NCBI RefSeq assembly: GCF_003992725.1
Contig: NZ_RZNF01000002.1
Coordinates: 797,074 to 861,073 of the forward strand
Direction: 5' to 3'
Origin: Rhodomicrobium lacus
Lineage (GTDB): Bacteria > Pseudomonadota > Alphaproteobacteria > Rhizobiales > Rhodomicrobiaceae
Length of the DNA stretch: 64,000 nt
This document shows positions 16,723 to 25,863 of the stretch, one piece after another. Position numbers and translations under genes: made by a program. Numbering within the stretch: the stretch's first letter is position 1; each line of letters starts with the position of its first letter. The notes under the pieces were generated by a model, which was not told the origin of the DNA, ran no database searches, and saw only the letters and a program-made list of their open reading frames with translations.

Positions 16723-18051
16723 ATGTCGCGAACCAACCGCTGGATCGGCGGCTCCATCCTGTTTGGCGTCCTCATATACGCCATGGCGCCCAACGCATTC
16801 GCCGCGATCAGCGATCCCGGTTTCTGGAACTGGCGGCGCGACATCGTGCTCTTCTCCGGCACTATCTCGTTCGTCTTGATGACGCTCGTGGTCCTCATCT
16901 CCACACGAAACCCGATGCTGGAGCGCCTCACGGGCGGTCTCGACAAAGGCTATGTCATCCACAAATGGGCGGGCATCTGGGCGGTGAGCACAGGCGCGCT
17001 CCATTGGCTCGTCGAGAAGACGCCGAAATGGACCTACAGCCTTGGCGTCTGGCCGGAAAAGGTGAAGGGCGCACGCGCGGCGGTGCCCGATTGGCAGGTT
17101 GCGCTCTGGAAGTCGGGCAACGTCGCGGCGGAATACACGATATACGCGGCGATCATTCTGACCATCATCGCGCTTATCAATCGGATTCCCTATCGCTACT
17201 TTCGCTTCACGCACAAGGCCTTCGCATTTTCCTATCTCGTATTTGCCTGGCACTCGGCAACCATCATGCTGAAGCCCGACTGGTTTGCGACCCCGTCGGG
17301 ATACATCGTGCTTGCTCTTGCCGTAGTTGGGTCCATTGCCGTTTTGCAGGGTCTGTTCGGATATATCGGCTTGTCACGGCGCGCGGAGGCTGTCGTGACC
17401 GCGTTTCGCGACCATGGCGGTATCCTCGACATCCGGCTTGCTGCAACGGGCGGCTACGCCATGGCGCACAATCCCGGGCAGTTCGCATTCCTGCGTTTCG
17501 ACCACGACGCGGAGCCGCATCCCTTTTCCTTCGCGTCGTCCGGCAAGGACGCGAAACAGTTTCGTTTCGGCATCAAGGCGCTTGGCGATTACACCACGAA
17601 GCTGGCCGAAAGCATCAGCGTCGGCCAGCGGGTGAAGCTGGAAGGCCCGTATGGCGGCTTCCATTTCGACCACCCCACGAGCAGGCAGGTCTGGATCGCG
17701 GGCGGCATCGGCATCACGCCTTTCCTCGCGCGGCTTGAGCACCTGGCCGCGAATGGCGGCACCGACAGGCCGGTGGATCTGTGGTATTGCGCCGCCACCG
17801 TGGAAAGCGCGAAGTGGCTCACAGATCTTGCTTCGCTTTGCGAGGAAGCCGGTGTGACGCTTCACGTCATGGTCGCGGAGCGGCAGGAGTTTCTGTCAGC
17901 GCAAGGCGTCCAGGAAACCACGGGCACCATCGAAGACGTGAGCGTGTTGTTCTGCGGCCCGCATGGGTTCGCGCGCGCCATTCTCGGCGGCCTCAAGAAG
18001 CGAGGCTTCGACGAAAACAACTTCCATTACGACGCATTCGGCATGCGCTAG
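16723..18051 (+). CDS. Ferric-reductase-like transmembrane oxidoreductase
   Basis: A 442-residue membrane flavocytochrome: about six transmembrane segments in the first 220 residues with candidate haem histidines (HKWAGIW, ALHWLVE, THKAFAF, AWHSAT), then an FAD-binding domain (PHPFSFASS, about 267-275) and an NAD(P)-binding domain (AGGIGITPFL, FCGPHGF). This is the architecture of ferric reductases/NADPH oxidase relatives that pass electrons across the inner membrane. Start at ATG after AAGGAAACTCC. It ends at a strong Rho-independent terminator. Its physiological acceptor (iron, oxygen or MsrQ-like use) cannot be read from sequence. Confidence 0.88.
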   Translation: MSRTNRWIGGSILFGVLIYAMAPNAFAAISDPGFWNWRRDIVLFSGTISFVLMTLVVLISTRNPMLERLTGGLDKGYVIHKWAGIWAVSTGALHWLVEKTPKWTYSLGVWPEKVKGARAAVPDWQVALWKSGNVAAEYTIYAAIILTIIALINRIPYRYFRFTHKAFAFSYLVFAWHSATIMLKPDWFATPSGYIVLALAVVGSIAVLQGLFGYIGLSRRAEAVVTAFRDHGGILDIRLAATGGYAMAHNPGQFAFLRFDHDAEPHPFSFASSGKDAKQFRFGIKALGDYTTKLAESISVGQRVKLEGPYGGFHFDHPTSRQVWIAGGIGITPFLARLEHLAANGGTDRPVDLWYCAATVESAKWLTDLASLCEEAGVTLHVMVAERQEFLSAQGVQETTGTIEDVSVLFCGPHGFARAILGGLKKRGFDENNFHYDAFGMR

Positions 18052-18058
18052 GCGGAAG

Positions 18059-18092
18059 GCCGCACTTCGCTCCGGCGAAGGGCGGCGTTTTT
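18059..18092 (+). terminator. Rho-independent terminator after the ferric-reductase-like gene
   Basis: A two-part stem: GCCGC (18059-18063) and CTTCGC (18065-18070) pair with GCGAAG (18075-18080) and GCGGC (18082-18086) around a 4-nt loop, followed by TTTTT at 18088-18092. It lies 8 bp after the stop codon on the plus strand. Confidence 0.8.
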
Positions 18093-18094
18093 CG

Positions 18095-19297
18095 TCAGCG
18101 CGCGGCGAAAACAACGGTCGCGGAGGCGAGCGCGGCGATGCCCTCGCGGCGGCCGGTGAAGCCGAGTTGCTCGCTGGTCGTCGCCTTGACGCTCACGCGC
18201 TCGATCTCGACGCCCAGGATTTCCGCCATGCGCGCGCGCATGGCATCGCGATGCGGGCCGACCTTCGGCCGCTCGCAGATGAGCGTCACGTCGGCGTTGG
18301 TGATGCGCCCGCCCCTCTCGCCCACGAGAGCGACGGCGTGCTTCAAAAACACGGTCGAGTCCATCGCACGCCATTGAGGGTCCGACGGCGGGAAGTGATC
18401 GCCGATGTCGCCCGCGCCGATGGTGCCGTAGAGCGCGTCGGTGAGCGCGTGCAGACCGGCATCGCCGTCCGAATGCGCCTTCAGCCCCTTGTCGTGCGGG
18501 ATCCTTACGCCGCAAAGCGTAACGTGATCGCCGTCCTCGAAGGCATGCACGTCGAAGCCCGAACCGACGCGCACATCCGGCAATGCCGTTCCGCCGCTCG
18601 CGATCATATCCGCCATCGCCAAATCCTCCGCAGTCGTGATCTTCATGTTTTCAGACGTATTCGAGACGAGCGCAACCGAGAGGCCATGCCATTCCGCAAT
18701 CGATGCGTCGTCGGTGAAATCGGTGCGCCCGCCCGCCGCGCGATGAGCGGCAACGATCTTCTCATAGATGAAAGTCTGTGGCGTCTGTGCGCGCCAGAGC
18801 CCTGCCCTGTCCACGGTGCCCGCGCTCAGACCGCCTTCGCCGCGTTTGAGCGTGTCGGTGACAGGGGCCGCCGCGATCGCGCCATCGCTCGCGCCGAGTG
18901 CAGCAATCGTGTCGGATATGCAACGCGCTGAAATGAACGGGCGCGCGGCATCATGGATCAAGACCGCGTATGGCGCGCGCGCTTCGAGCGCATCGAGCCC
19001 CGCCTTCACGGAAAGCTGCCGCGTAGCGCCCCCGGGGACAGGCTTCAGCAGCTTGTCGGTATCGAGCCCCGCCACGGCCTCCGCGTAGAGCGCTTCGTCG
19101 CCTGCACGGATCACGACAACGACGGCCGCGATCTCCGGATGGGAGAGGAAGGCTTCAAGCGTCCGCCTCAGGATCGGCTTGCCGCCTGCGAAGCAATATT
19201 GCTTCGGCCGCCCCTGTTTCTGCCCCGCGCGGACGCCGCTTCCCGCAGCCACGACAAGGGCCGCATTGACGGGTGTGTGTTGGTCTTTTTCTTGCAT
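18095..19297 (-). CDS. ispDF: Bifunctional MEP-pathway enzyme IspD/IspF
   Basis: Fusion of 2-C-methylerythritol 4-phosphate cytidylyltransferase (IspD, roughly residues 1-230; [12 protein letters not shown] near 15-26, IHDAARPFI) and 2,4-cyclodiphosphate synthase (IspF, roughly 235-395; metal ligands in DVHAF and the [13 protein letters not shown] segment, plus HFPPSD). The fusion is characteristic of alphaproteobacteria. At 400 residues it is full length. The ATG (MQEKDQH) was chosen over a TTG five codons earlier; neither has a good ribosome site. The gene normally found between ispDF and ntrB, dusB, is absent here. Confidence 0.95.
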   Translation of the reverse strand: MQEKDQHTPVNAALVVAAGSGVRAGQKQGRPKQYCFAGGKPILRRTLEAFLSHPEIAAVVVVIRAGDEALYAEAVAGLDTDKLLKPVPGGATRQLSVKAGLDALEARAPYAVLIHDAARPFISARCISDTIAALGASDGAIAAAPVTDTLKRGEGGLSAGTVDRAGLWRAQTPQTFIYEKIVAAHRAAGGRTDFTDDASIAEWHGLSVALVSNTSENMKITTAEDLAMADMIASGGTALPDVRVGSGFDVHAFEDGDHVTLCGVRIPHDKGLKAHSDGDAGLHALTDALYGTIGAGDIGDHFPPSDPQWRAMDSTVFLKHAVALVGERGGRITNADVTLICERPKVGPHRDAMRARMAEILGVEIERVSVKATTSEQLGFTGRREGIAALASATVVFAAR

Positions 19298-19436
19298 ATT
19301 TGAACGAACCAAAAAGGAGGGAACGCGCAGAAACCTTATAAGCTGCCTCTAGAACCGCCAAGGGCTTTCGCCAGCCTTGAGATTTGCCTGCTGACACGGG
19401 GGCCGAATTTGCTACAATGCCTAGAACTTAGTCGAT

Positions 19437-19475
19437 CTGCATTTCTGCCCAGCATTTGGGCAGGGACAAATGCAG
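19437..19475 (+). promoter_or_regulatory. Compound inverted repeat upstream of ntrB
   Basis: Inner stem CTGCCCA (19445-19451) with TGGGCAG (19457-19463), outer stem CTGCATTT (19437-19444) with AAATGCAG (19468-19475), separated by a 4-nt bulge on one side. It lies 54 bp before the chosen ntrB ATG and could be an operator or a leader RNA structure. Confidence 0.45.
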
Positions 19476-19528
19476 CCTTGGCTAGCCTGCCACATTTGTC
19501 ATCGGACAAGGCTCCCTTGCTGAAATCT

Positions 19529-20662
19529 ATGGCTCCCCGCGACAAGACCAAGAAGGCCCCCGACGCTGCCAAACCGCTCGATTTCAAGGCGCTGGTGCAG
19601 GGTCTGCCCCATGTGGTGGTCGTTGTCGATGCCACAAATCGCATCGTGTTCGCAAACTTCGCCGCCGAGAATTTTTTCGGCCTCGGCGAAGCACTGCTGA
19701 AAAAGCGCGCATTGCCCGCGCTGGTGGCATTCGCCAACCCCTTGACCGCGCTCGCCGATCAGGTGCGCAGCACACGCGGCGCCGTGAACGAATACGAACT
19801 CGACCTTGCGATGCCGGACCGGCCCGCGCGCGCGGTCGATGTGTTCGCCTCGCTTCTGAACGAGCAGGAAGATTACGTGCTCCTGATGCTTCAGCAGCGG
19901 AACATGGCCGCGATGATCGAGCGGCAGCTGACCCATCGCGGCGCCGCGCGCTCCGTGTCCGCCATGGCCGCCGTTCTGGCGCACGAAATCAAGAACCCGC
20001 TGTCCGGTATTCGCGGCGCGGCCCAGCTCCTCGAAGCGGGCGCGTCGGAGGAAGACCAGCCGCTCGCCCAGCTCATCACCGAGGAGACCGACCGCATCCG
20101 CGATCTCGTCGACCGCATGGAGGTGTTCGGCGACGAACGCCCGGTGAGCAAGGACGCGGTCAACATCCATTCGGTGCTCGATCACGTGAAACGCATCGCG
20201 CGCGCAGGCTTCGCGCGGCATCTCACCATCCAGCAGAGCTTCGACCCGAGTCTGCCGCCCGTCCCCGGCAACCGCGACAAGCTCATTCAGGCTTTGCTCA
20301 ACCTCGTGAAGAACAGCGCGGAAGCCATCGGCGACAAGAACGACGGCGTCATCACGCTGTCCACCGCCTTCCGTCCGGGGCTGTCGCTGCGTCTGCCGAA
20401 CTCCGATTCGAGCATGAAACTCCCGCTTGAAATCTGCGTGTCGGATAATGGCTCGGGCGTACCGGAGGATGTGAAACCGCACCTGTTCGAGCCTTTCGTG
20501 ACAACGAAGGCGAAGGGCGCTGGATTGGGCCTTGCACTCGTCGCGAAAATCGTCGGCGACCATGGCGGAGTGATCGAATGCGAATCGAGAAGCCGGCTGA
20601 CAACCTTCCGTATGCTTCTTCCGATGTATCAGCCATCAGCGCGAAAGACCGGAGCGAATTGA
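19529..20662 (+). CDS. ntrB: Nitrogen sensor kinase NtrB
   Basis: Soluble histidine kinase (also called GlnL) that phosphorylates or dephosphorylates NtrC under control of PII. 377 residues: PAS domain ([20 protein letters not shown] near 24-43), phospho-His in [11 protein letters not shown], and ATPase domain with [15 protein letters not shown] and GAGLGLAL. The frame is open for 40 codons upstream of the chosen ATG (MAPRDKTKK), starting at TTG; that region holds the inverted repeat and has no PAS features, so I prefer the shorter form. The stop overlaps the ntrC start by one base (TGATG). Confidence 0.93.
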   Translation: MAPRDKTKKAPDAAKPLDFKALVQGLPHVVVVVDATNRIVFANFAAENFFGLGEALLKKRALPALVAFANPLTALADQVRSTRGAVNEYELDLAMPDRPARAVDVFASLLNEQEDYVLLMLQQRNMAAMIERQLTHRGAARSVSAMAAVLAHEIKNPLSGIRGAAQLLEAGASEEDQPLAQLITEETDRIRDLVDRMEVFGDERPVSKDAVNIHSVLDHVKRIARAGFARHLTIQQSFDPSLPPVPGNRDKLIQALLNLVKNSAEAIGDKNDGVITLSTAFRPGLSLRLPNSDSSMKLPLEICVSDNGSGVPEDVKPHLFEPFVTTKAKGAGLGLALVAKIVGDHGGVIECESRSRLTTFRMLLPMYQPSARKTGAN

Positions 20663-22107
20663 TGGGGCGCGGAAACGTACTCATTGCCGACGACGACGCC
20701 GCCATCCGCACCGTCGTCAATCAGGCGCTTGCCCGCGCCGGTTACAGCGCGCGGGCGACGAGCAACGCGGCCACGCTTTGGAACTGGGTCGCGCAGGGTG
20801 ACGGCGACGTCATCATCACCGACGTCATCATGCCGGACGAGAACGCTTTCGATCTCATCCCGCGCATCAAGCGGATCCGACCCGAACTGCCGATCATCGT
20901 GATGAGCGCGCAGAACACGTTCATGACGGCGATCACCGCGGCCGAGCGCGGCGCCTATGAATATCTGCCGAAGCCCTTCGATCTGAAGGAACTCGTCGCC
21001 GTCGTCGGCCGCGCGCTGCGCGAACCGAAGGTGGCGAAATCCTCGATGCAGGCCGACGCCGAGAGCGAGAACCTGCCGCTCATCGGCCGCTCGCCGTCGA
21101 TGCAGGACGTTTACCGGGTCATGGCGCGGCTCATGCACACCGACCTGACCGTTCTGATCACGGGCGAAAGCGGCACCGGCAAGGAACTCGTCGCCCGCGC
21201 GCTCCACGATTACGGCCAGCGCCGCAAGGGGCCGTTCATCGCCATCAACATGGCGGCCATTCCGCGCGAACTGATCGAAAGCGAATTGTTCGGCCACGAG
21301 AAGGGCGCGTTCACGGGGGCGGCGCAGCGCTCGGTCGGCCGCTTCGAGCAGGCGGACGGCGGCACGCTGTTCCTAGACGAAATCGGCGACATGCCGATGG
21401 AGGCGCAGACGCGGCTGCTCCGCGTGCTTCAGGAAGGCGAATACATGACGGTCGGCGGCCGCGTGCCGATCAAGACCGACGTGCGCATCATCGCGGCCAC
21501 GAACAAGAGCCTCGAAAACCAGATCGCGCTGGGCCTGTTCCGCGAAGACCTGTACTACCGTCTCAACGTGGTGCCGCTGCGCATGCCGCCCTTGCGCGAA
21601 CGCCTCGAAGACGTGCCGGACCTCGTTCGCCATTTCCTGAAGCTCGCCGAGAAGAGCGGCCTGCCGTCCAAGACACTCACGCAGGAAGCGTTCGACAGGC
21701 TCAAGCGCCACACCTGGCCCGGCAATGTGCGCGAACTCGAAAACCTCGTGCGGCGGCTTTCCGCGCTGTATTCGCAGGAATTGATCTCCGCCGACATCGT
21801 GGACAACGAACTTTCCGCCCATTCGAGCCCGCCGCCGATGGACACGCCCCAATCCGGCAAGGCGAAGCTCAACGAATGGATGGAGGCGTATCTTTCGGAC
21901 TATTTCGGCGGCTTCGGCGACCAGCTCCCGCCGCCCGGCCTCTACGACCGCGTGCTGCGCGATGTGGAAGCTCCCCTCATCACGGCGGCGCTGACGGCCA
22001 CGCGCGGCAACCAGATCAAGGCCGCCGAACTTCTCGGCCTCAACCGCAACACGCTCAGGAAGAAGGTCCGCGAGCAGAAGATCCGTGTGGTGCGCAGCCC
22101 GGCTTGA
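20662..22107 (+). CDS. ntrC: Nitrogen regulator NtrC
   Basis: Sigma-54-dependent activator of nitrogen assimilation genes, 481 residues. Receiver domain with phospho-acceptor Asp54 ([10 protein letters not shown]) and YLPKPFD; AAA+ domain with TGESGTGKE (Walker A), an intact GAFTGA sigma-54 contact loop in [13 protein letters not shown] and [11 protein letters not shown]; Fis-type HTH at the end ([16 protein letters not shown]). The start overlaps the ntrB stop and follows GGAG. In contrast to NtrX in this window, NtrC keeps the whole activator machinery. It ends at a hairpin facing a convergent gene instead of running on into ntrY. Confidence 0.96.
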   Translation: MGRGNVLIADDDAAIRTVVNQALARAGYSARATSNAATLWNWVAQGDGDVIITDVIMPDENAFDLIPRIKRIRPELPIIVMSAQNTFMTAITAAERGAYEYLPKPFDLKELVAVVGRALREPKVAKSSMQADAESENLPLIGRSPSMQDVYRVMARLMHTDLTVLITGESGTGKELVARALHDYGQRRKGPFIAINMAAIPRELIESELFGHEKGAFTGAAQRSVGRFEQADGGTLFLDEIGDMPMEAQTRLLRVLQEGEYMTVGGRVPIKTDVRIIAATNKSLENQIALGLFREDLYYRLNVVPLRMPPLRERLEDVPDLVRHFLKLAEKSGLPSKTLTQEAFDRLKRHTWPGNVRELENLVRRLSALYSQELISADIVDNELSAHSSPPPMDTPQSGKAKLNEWMEAYLSDYFGGFGDQLPPPGLYDRVLRDVEAPLITAALTATRGNQIKAAELLGLNRNTLRKKVREQKIRVVRSPA

Positions 22108-22109
22108 GG

Positions 22110-22127
22110 GCGGCGCCTCAGCGCCGC
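22110..22127. terminator. GC-rich hairpin at the ntrC end
   Basis: GCGGCGC-ctca-GCGCCGC is a perfect 7-bp stem with a 4-nt loop, 2 bp after the ntrC stop and before the convergent gene's stop. No T-run follows, so termination is only suggested. It lies exactly at one inferred inversion junction (see findings). Confidence 0.45.
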
Positions 22128-22136
22128 GTCTGCGAT

Positions 22137-22634
22137 CTAAGGATTGTAACGCAGCGACTTCGCCATGCGGTCGATCAGCGGGTCGTACTTGTCCTTGAGC
22201 CGTGCGGGATAGGTGATCTGAAGGTTGAGGATCAGGTCGTCGTCCCGAACGAGCGCATATTTCTCGTAAAAGACCGTGTCGCCGCGAAGGCCGGATAGCA
22301 CCAGCGTCTTCGCGTCGGCGAAACGGTAGGTCAGGCCGGAATAATCGTCATTGCCGCGCACGAACGCCTCGTGCTGCTCGATGGTGAGCGGTTTGTCGTC
22401 CATCGCGTTCCACGAGCCATAGGCGAGGATCGCCGCGCCGTCCTTCGCCTCGAAGCGGCTTCCGTCCGAGTTCTCGGAGGTATCGGCCGCCGTGAACCAG
22501 CCGGGATAGTCGAACGAGAAATCGAAGCGGGGGTTGTGATAGCGCTTCCAGTCCTCGGCTCGCACCGCGCCCGCCCCAAGCGCCGCCGCACCCAATCCCG
22601 CAAGAACCGCGCGCCTGCTCATGCCGGTCTGCAT
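22137..22634 (-). CDS. Exported protein of unknown function (Tat-like signal)
   Basis: A 165-residue protein with an N-terminal signal: SRRAVLAGLGAAALGAG, twin arginines followed by a hydrophobic stretch, so Tat or Sec export is likely, cleaved near VRAED. The mature part begins WKRYHNPRFDFSFDYPGWF, a segment common in small periplasmic proteins of Rhizobiales. ATG chosen with GGGAGA upstream. It lies 106 bp downstream of lpdA on the same strand and may share its transcript. No enzyme family is recognised. Confidence 0.7.
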   Translation of the reverse strand: MQTGMSRRAVLAGLGAAALGAGAVRAEDWKRYHNPRFDFSFDYPGWFTAADTSENSDGSRFEAKDGAAILAYGSWNAMDDKPLTIEQHEAFVRGNDDYSGLTYRFADAKTLVLSGLRGDTVFYEKYALVRDDDLILNLQITYPARLKDKYDPLIDRMAKSLRYNP

Positions 22635-22740
22635 CTCTATGTCTCCCAACAGCGTCGTCCGCCATCATTAGGAAGCTCGGCCTTGACACGTTGTAAAAAT
22701 CAACGTGCGCCGCGCAGCGGTTGCATGACTCTCGCGCGCC

Positions 22741-24141
22741 TCAAATATGAATGACCCGCCCGTAAGCGTCGAAAACGCTTTCCAGCATCGTCTCGGAGAG
22801 CGTCGGGTGTGGGAACACCGTCTCCATAAGCTCCGCCTCGGTCGTCTCCAGCGTCTTCGCCACGCCGAAACCCTGAATGAGTTCAGTCACCTCCGCGCCG
22901 ACCATATGCGCGCCGAGAAGCTCGCCCGTCTTCGCGTCGAAGATCGTCTTCACGAGCCCCTCCGGCTCGCCGAGCGCGATGGCCTTGCCGTTACCCTGAT
23001 AGGGGAAGCGGCCCACCTTGATCTCGCGGCCGTCCTTCTTCGCCATCGCTTCGGTGATGCCGATGCTCGCCACCTGCGGATGCGAATAGGTGCAGCTGGG
23101 GATGTTGCGAACGTTCAAGGGATGCGGATCGCGCCCCGCGATCTTCTCGACGCAGATGATGCCCTCGTGGCTCGCCTTGTGCGCAAGCCATGGCGGGCCG
23201 GCCACGTCGCCGATGGCGTAGACCCCCGCCACCGTCGTGCGGCAGAACTCGTCCACAACGATGTGCGTGCGGTCGGCCTTGATGCCCAGCTCTTCGAGGC
23301 CGATGTTTTCGACATTGCCGACGATACCCGCCGCCACGATCACGCGGTCGAAGTCCGCCGTTTGCGTCTTGCCGTCCTTCAGCGCGAGCGTGGCCTTCAC
23401 GCTGTCCCTGCCCTTTTCGAGCTTGTCGACCTTCGCACCCGTGTGGATCGTCATGCCCTGCTTCTCGAAGCTCTTGCGGGCGAGGGCTGAAATTTCGTCA
23501 TCCTCGAAAGGCAGGATCTTGTCGACGATCTCGACGACCGTAACCTTCACGCCGAGCGCGTTGTAGAAGCTCGCGAATTCGATGCCGATGGCGCCGGAGC
23601 CGACGACGAGCAGCGACTTCGGCAGGCTCGGCGGCACCATCGCTTCCTTGTAGGTCCACACGAGCTTGCCGTCCGGCTCAAGGCCCGGCAGCACCCGGGC
23701 ACGCGCACCCGTCGCAATGACGATGTGTTTCGCCTCGACATCGGCGAGCGGCTTGCCGTCCTTGCCCGAAACCGTGACGACGCCCTTTGCCTTCAGCCGC
23801 GCCGTGCCGTCGATCACGGTCACCTTGTGCTTTTTCAGGAGATACGCGACGCCCGAGGCGAGCTTGTTCGCCACGCCGCGCGACCGCGCGACGATCTTGC
23901 CGAGGTCGAAGCTCAGCCCCTCGGCCTTGATGCCGAACTCAGCGCCGTGCTGTGCGAGCCGCAGAACTTCCGCCGTCCGCAGCAGCGCCTTGGTCGGGAT
24001 GCACCCCCAGTTGAGGCAGATGCCGCCGAGGTGCTCGCGCTCGATCACCACCGTCTTGAGCCCGAGCTGCGCGGCGCGGATCGCCGCCACATAGCCGCCG
24101 GGTCCGCCACCGATCACCGCGACATCGTATGCTTCCGCCAT
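22741..24141 (-). CDS. lpdA: Dihydrolipoyl dehydrogenase (E3)
   Basis: FAD enzyme that re-oxidises dihydrolipoyl groups of the pyruvate dehydrogenase complex with NAD. 466 residues with GGGPGGYVAA (FAD), the redox-active disulfide in CLNWGC followed by IPTKALL, the NAD-binding GSGAIGIEFA, and the C-terminal His-Glu pair in FPHPTLSE. ATG behind GAGGGACAG, 42 bp after the pdhC stop. Last enzyme of the pdh operon; the C-terminus is complete. Confidence 0.96.
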   Translation of the reverse strand: MAEAYDVAVIGGGPGGYVAAIRAAQLGLKTVVIEREHLGGICLNWGCIPTKALLRTAEVLRLAQHGAEFGIKAEGLSFDLGKIVARSRGVANKLASGVAYLLKKHKVTVIDGTARLKAKGVVTVSGKDGKPLADVEAKHIVIATGARARVLPGLEPDGKLVWTYKEAMVPPSLPKSLLVVGSGAIGIEFASFYNALGVKVTVVEIVDKILPFEDDEISALARKSFEKQGMTIHTGAKVDKLEKGRDSVKATLALKDGKTQTADFDRVIVAAGIVGNVENIGLEELGIKADRTHIVVDEFCRTTVAGVYAIGDVAGPPWLAHKASHEGIICVEKIAGRDPHPLNVRNIPSCTYSHPQVASIGITEAMAKKDGREIKVGRFPYQGNGKAIALGEPEGLVKTIFDAKTGELLGAHMVGAEVTELIQGFGVAKTLETTEAELMETVFPHPTLSETMLESVFDAYGRVIHI

Positions 24142-24183
24142 CTGTCCCTCGAAACCTGTATCATTTTCTTGCCGGTGGCGGGC

Positions 24184-25521
24184 TTACGCCAGCATCGTCA
24201 CCGGCTCCTCGATATACCCCTTGAACGCCTGAAGCAGGCGCGCGCCGAGCGCGCCGTCCACCACGCGGTGGTCGCATGAGAGCGTGCAGCCCATGGTCGT
24301 CGCGATGACGATCTGGTTGCCCTTCACCACCGCGCGCTTCTCGCCGCGCCCGACCGCGAGGATGGTCGCGTGCGGCGGGTTGATGACCGCGTCGAAATGG
24401 TCCACGCCGAACATGCCGAGGTTCGACACAGCCGTGGTGCCGCCCTGATATTCGTGCGGCGCGAGACGGCGCTTCCGCGCGCGCTCGGCCAGATCCTTCA
24501 CTTCGTTCGATATGTCGGCGAGCGATTTCCTCTCGACACCCCGGATTACCGGCGTGAACAGCCCGCCTTCCACCGCGACCGCGACGCCGACATCGCTCGT
24601 CTTGTGCAGGAGGATGCCGCGCTCGGTGAATGTCGCGTTGGCGTCCGGCACGCGCTGGAGCGCGAGGCCCAGCGCCTTGACGATGAAGTCGTTGACCGAA
24701 ACCTTGAACGCGCCGGGCTGGCCGTCCTTCGGCGAGCGCATGTTGATGCGTTGGCGGGCTTCGAGCAGCGTGTCGATCTCGCATTCGACGAAAAGACGGA
24801 AATGCGGGATGGTCTGCGTCGCCTGCGTAAGCCGCGTGGCGATGGTCTTGCGCATGTTGTCGAGCGGGCGAAGCTCGTAGGTGCCCTTCTCGTACATGGC
24901 GATGATCTGGTCGTCCGGGATCGCCGCGGCGAAGCGGGACGGCACGAGCGCGCCGCCGTTCTGCGCGGGCGCGGCGGCTGCGGCAGCCTTCGCGGAGCCG
25001 GAGGCCCTTGCCTCCTCGACGTCGTGCTTCACGATGCGCCCATGCGGGCCGGTGCCCTTCACGGCGGCAAGGTCGATGCCGGCATCCTTCGCAATGCGGC
25101 GCGCAAGGGGCGAGGCAAAGACGCGGCTCCCGTTCGCGCCATCATGACCGTTGACCTGCGCAGCGGCGGACTGAGCGTTTACCTGCGTGACTTTCACCGG
25201 CTCCGCGTCCTTGGCGGGCTTCGAAGGCGCGGGCTGCGGCGGCTCCGCGCCGTAGCTCTTGAGCGCGGCGGCGTCCTCGCCCTCGCCGAGCAGCAGCGCA
25301 ATCGGCGTGTTGACCGCAACGCCCTCGGTGCCTTCCGGCACCATGATCTTGCCGATGGTGCCCTCGTCCACGGCCTCGACTTCCATCGTGGCCTTGTCTG
25401 TCTCGATCTCGGCGATGGGATCGCCCGAGGCGACCTTGTCGCCTTCCTTCTTCAGCCATTTCGCGAGCTTGCCCTGCTCCATGGTCGGCGAGAGGGCGGG
25501 CATCAGGATCGGTGTCGGCAT
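24184..25521 (-). CDS. pdhC: Pyruvate dehydrogenase E2 (dihydrolipoamide acetyltransferase)
   Basis: Core of the pyruvate dehydrogenase complex, 445 residues. One lipoyl domain (residues 1-78, lipoyl Lys in ETDKATME), an Ala/Pro-rich linker, the E1/E3-binding domain ([14 protein letters not shown]), and the catalytic domain with the active-site HRVVDGA near the C-terminus. The start [14 protein letters not shown] was chosen; the upstream open frame has no sense. Its lipoyl domain is nearly duplicated in PdhB, in protein and DNA. Confidence 0.96.
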   Translation of the reverse strand: MPTPILMPALSPTMEQGKLAKWLKKEGDKVASGDPIAEIETDKATMEVEAVDEGTIGKIMVPEGTEGVAVNTPIALLLGEGEDAAALKSYGAEPPQPAPSKPAKDAEPVKVTQVNAQSAAAQVNGHDGANGSRVFASPLARRIAKDAGIDLAAVKGTGPHGRIVKHDVEEARASGSAKAAAAAAPAQNGGALVPSRFAAAIPDDQIIAMYEKGTYELRPLDNMRKTIATRLTQATQTIPHFRLFVECEIDTLLEARQRINMRSPKDGQPGAFKVSVNDFIVKALGLALQRVPDANATFTERGILLHKTSDVGVAVAVEGGLFTPVIRGVERKSLADISNEVKDLAERARKRRLAPHEYQGGTTAVSNLGMFGVDHFDAVINPPHATILAVGRGEKRAVVKGNQIVIATTMGCTLSCDHRVVDGALGARLLQAFKGYIEEPVTMLA

Positions 25522-25579
25522 GGCTTTATCCCTGAAGCGCGGGGCAGCGGACGTGCCCGCGAAGAACAGTTTCAGAAAC

Positions 25580-25858
25580 CTAAGAAGCAGCATCGCCCGC
25601 GTCGATCACGATCTGCGCCGCGCGGCGTCCCATGGGCTGGGTCGCCTCGCCGCGGGCGAGCTTCGCCGCTGCGATGGCCTCGATCTCGTCGTCGATGTCT
25701 TCGATGAGGGTCTTGCGATCCACCGGTCTGTCGGCGGGCATGCGATAGCGCGTGTTGAGATAGGCGTCCGTCACGATCACGAAATAATCCGTGCCCGCAG
25801 CCTCGAAATCCGCCGCGTGGCCATCGCCATATCGTGTCCATGGGGACCGCTTCCGCAT
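25580..25858 (-). CDS. DUF5076 family small protein inside the pdh operon
   Basis: A 92-residue protein starting [15 protein letters not shown], with a central region rich in aromatic and acidic residues ([28 protein letters not shown]). I assign it to DUF5076 from memory of the family's sequence; function unknown. The ATG lies 5 bp after the pdhB stop with AAGGGCTG upstream, and pdhC begins 58 bp downstream, so it is a real member of the operon. Possibly an accessory of the pyruvate dehydrogenase complex, by position only. Confidence 0.7.
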   Translation of the reverse strand: MRKRSPWTRYGDGHAADFEAAGTDYFVIVTDAYLNTRYRMPADRPVDRKTLIEDIDDEIEAIAAAKLARGEATQPMGRRAAQIVIDAGDAAS

Positions 25859-25863
25859 CCGCG

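Noticed and set aside
24370..25707. Plus-strand open frame of 445 codons opposite pdhC
   Set aside because: Antisense shadow of the pdhC coding sequence.
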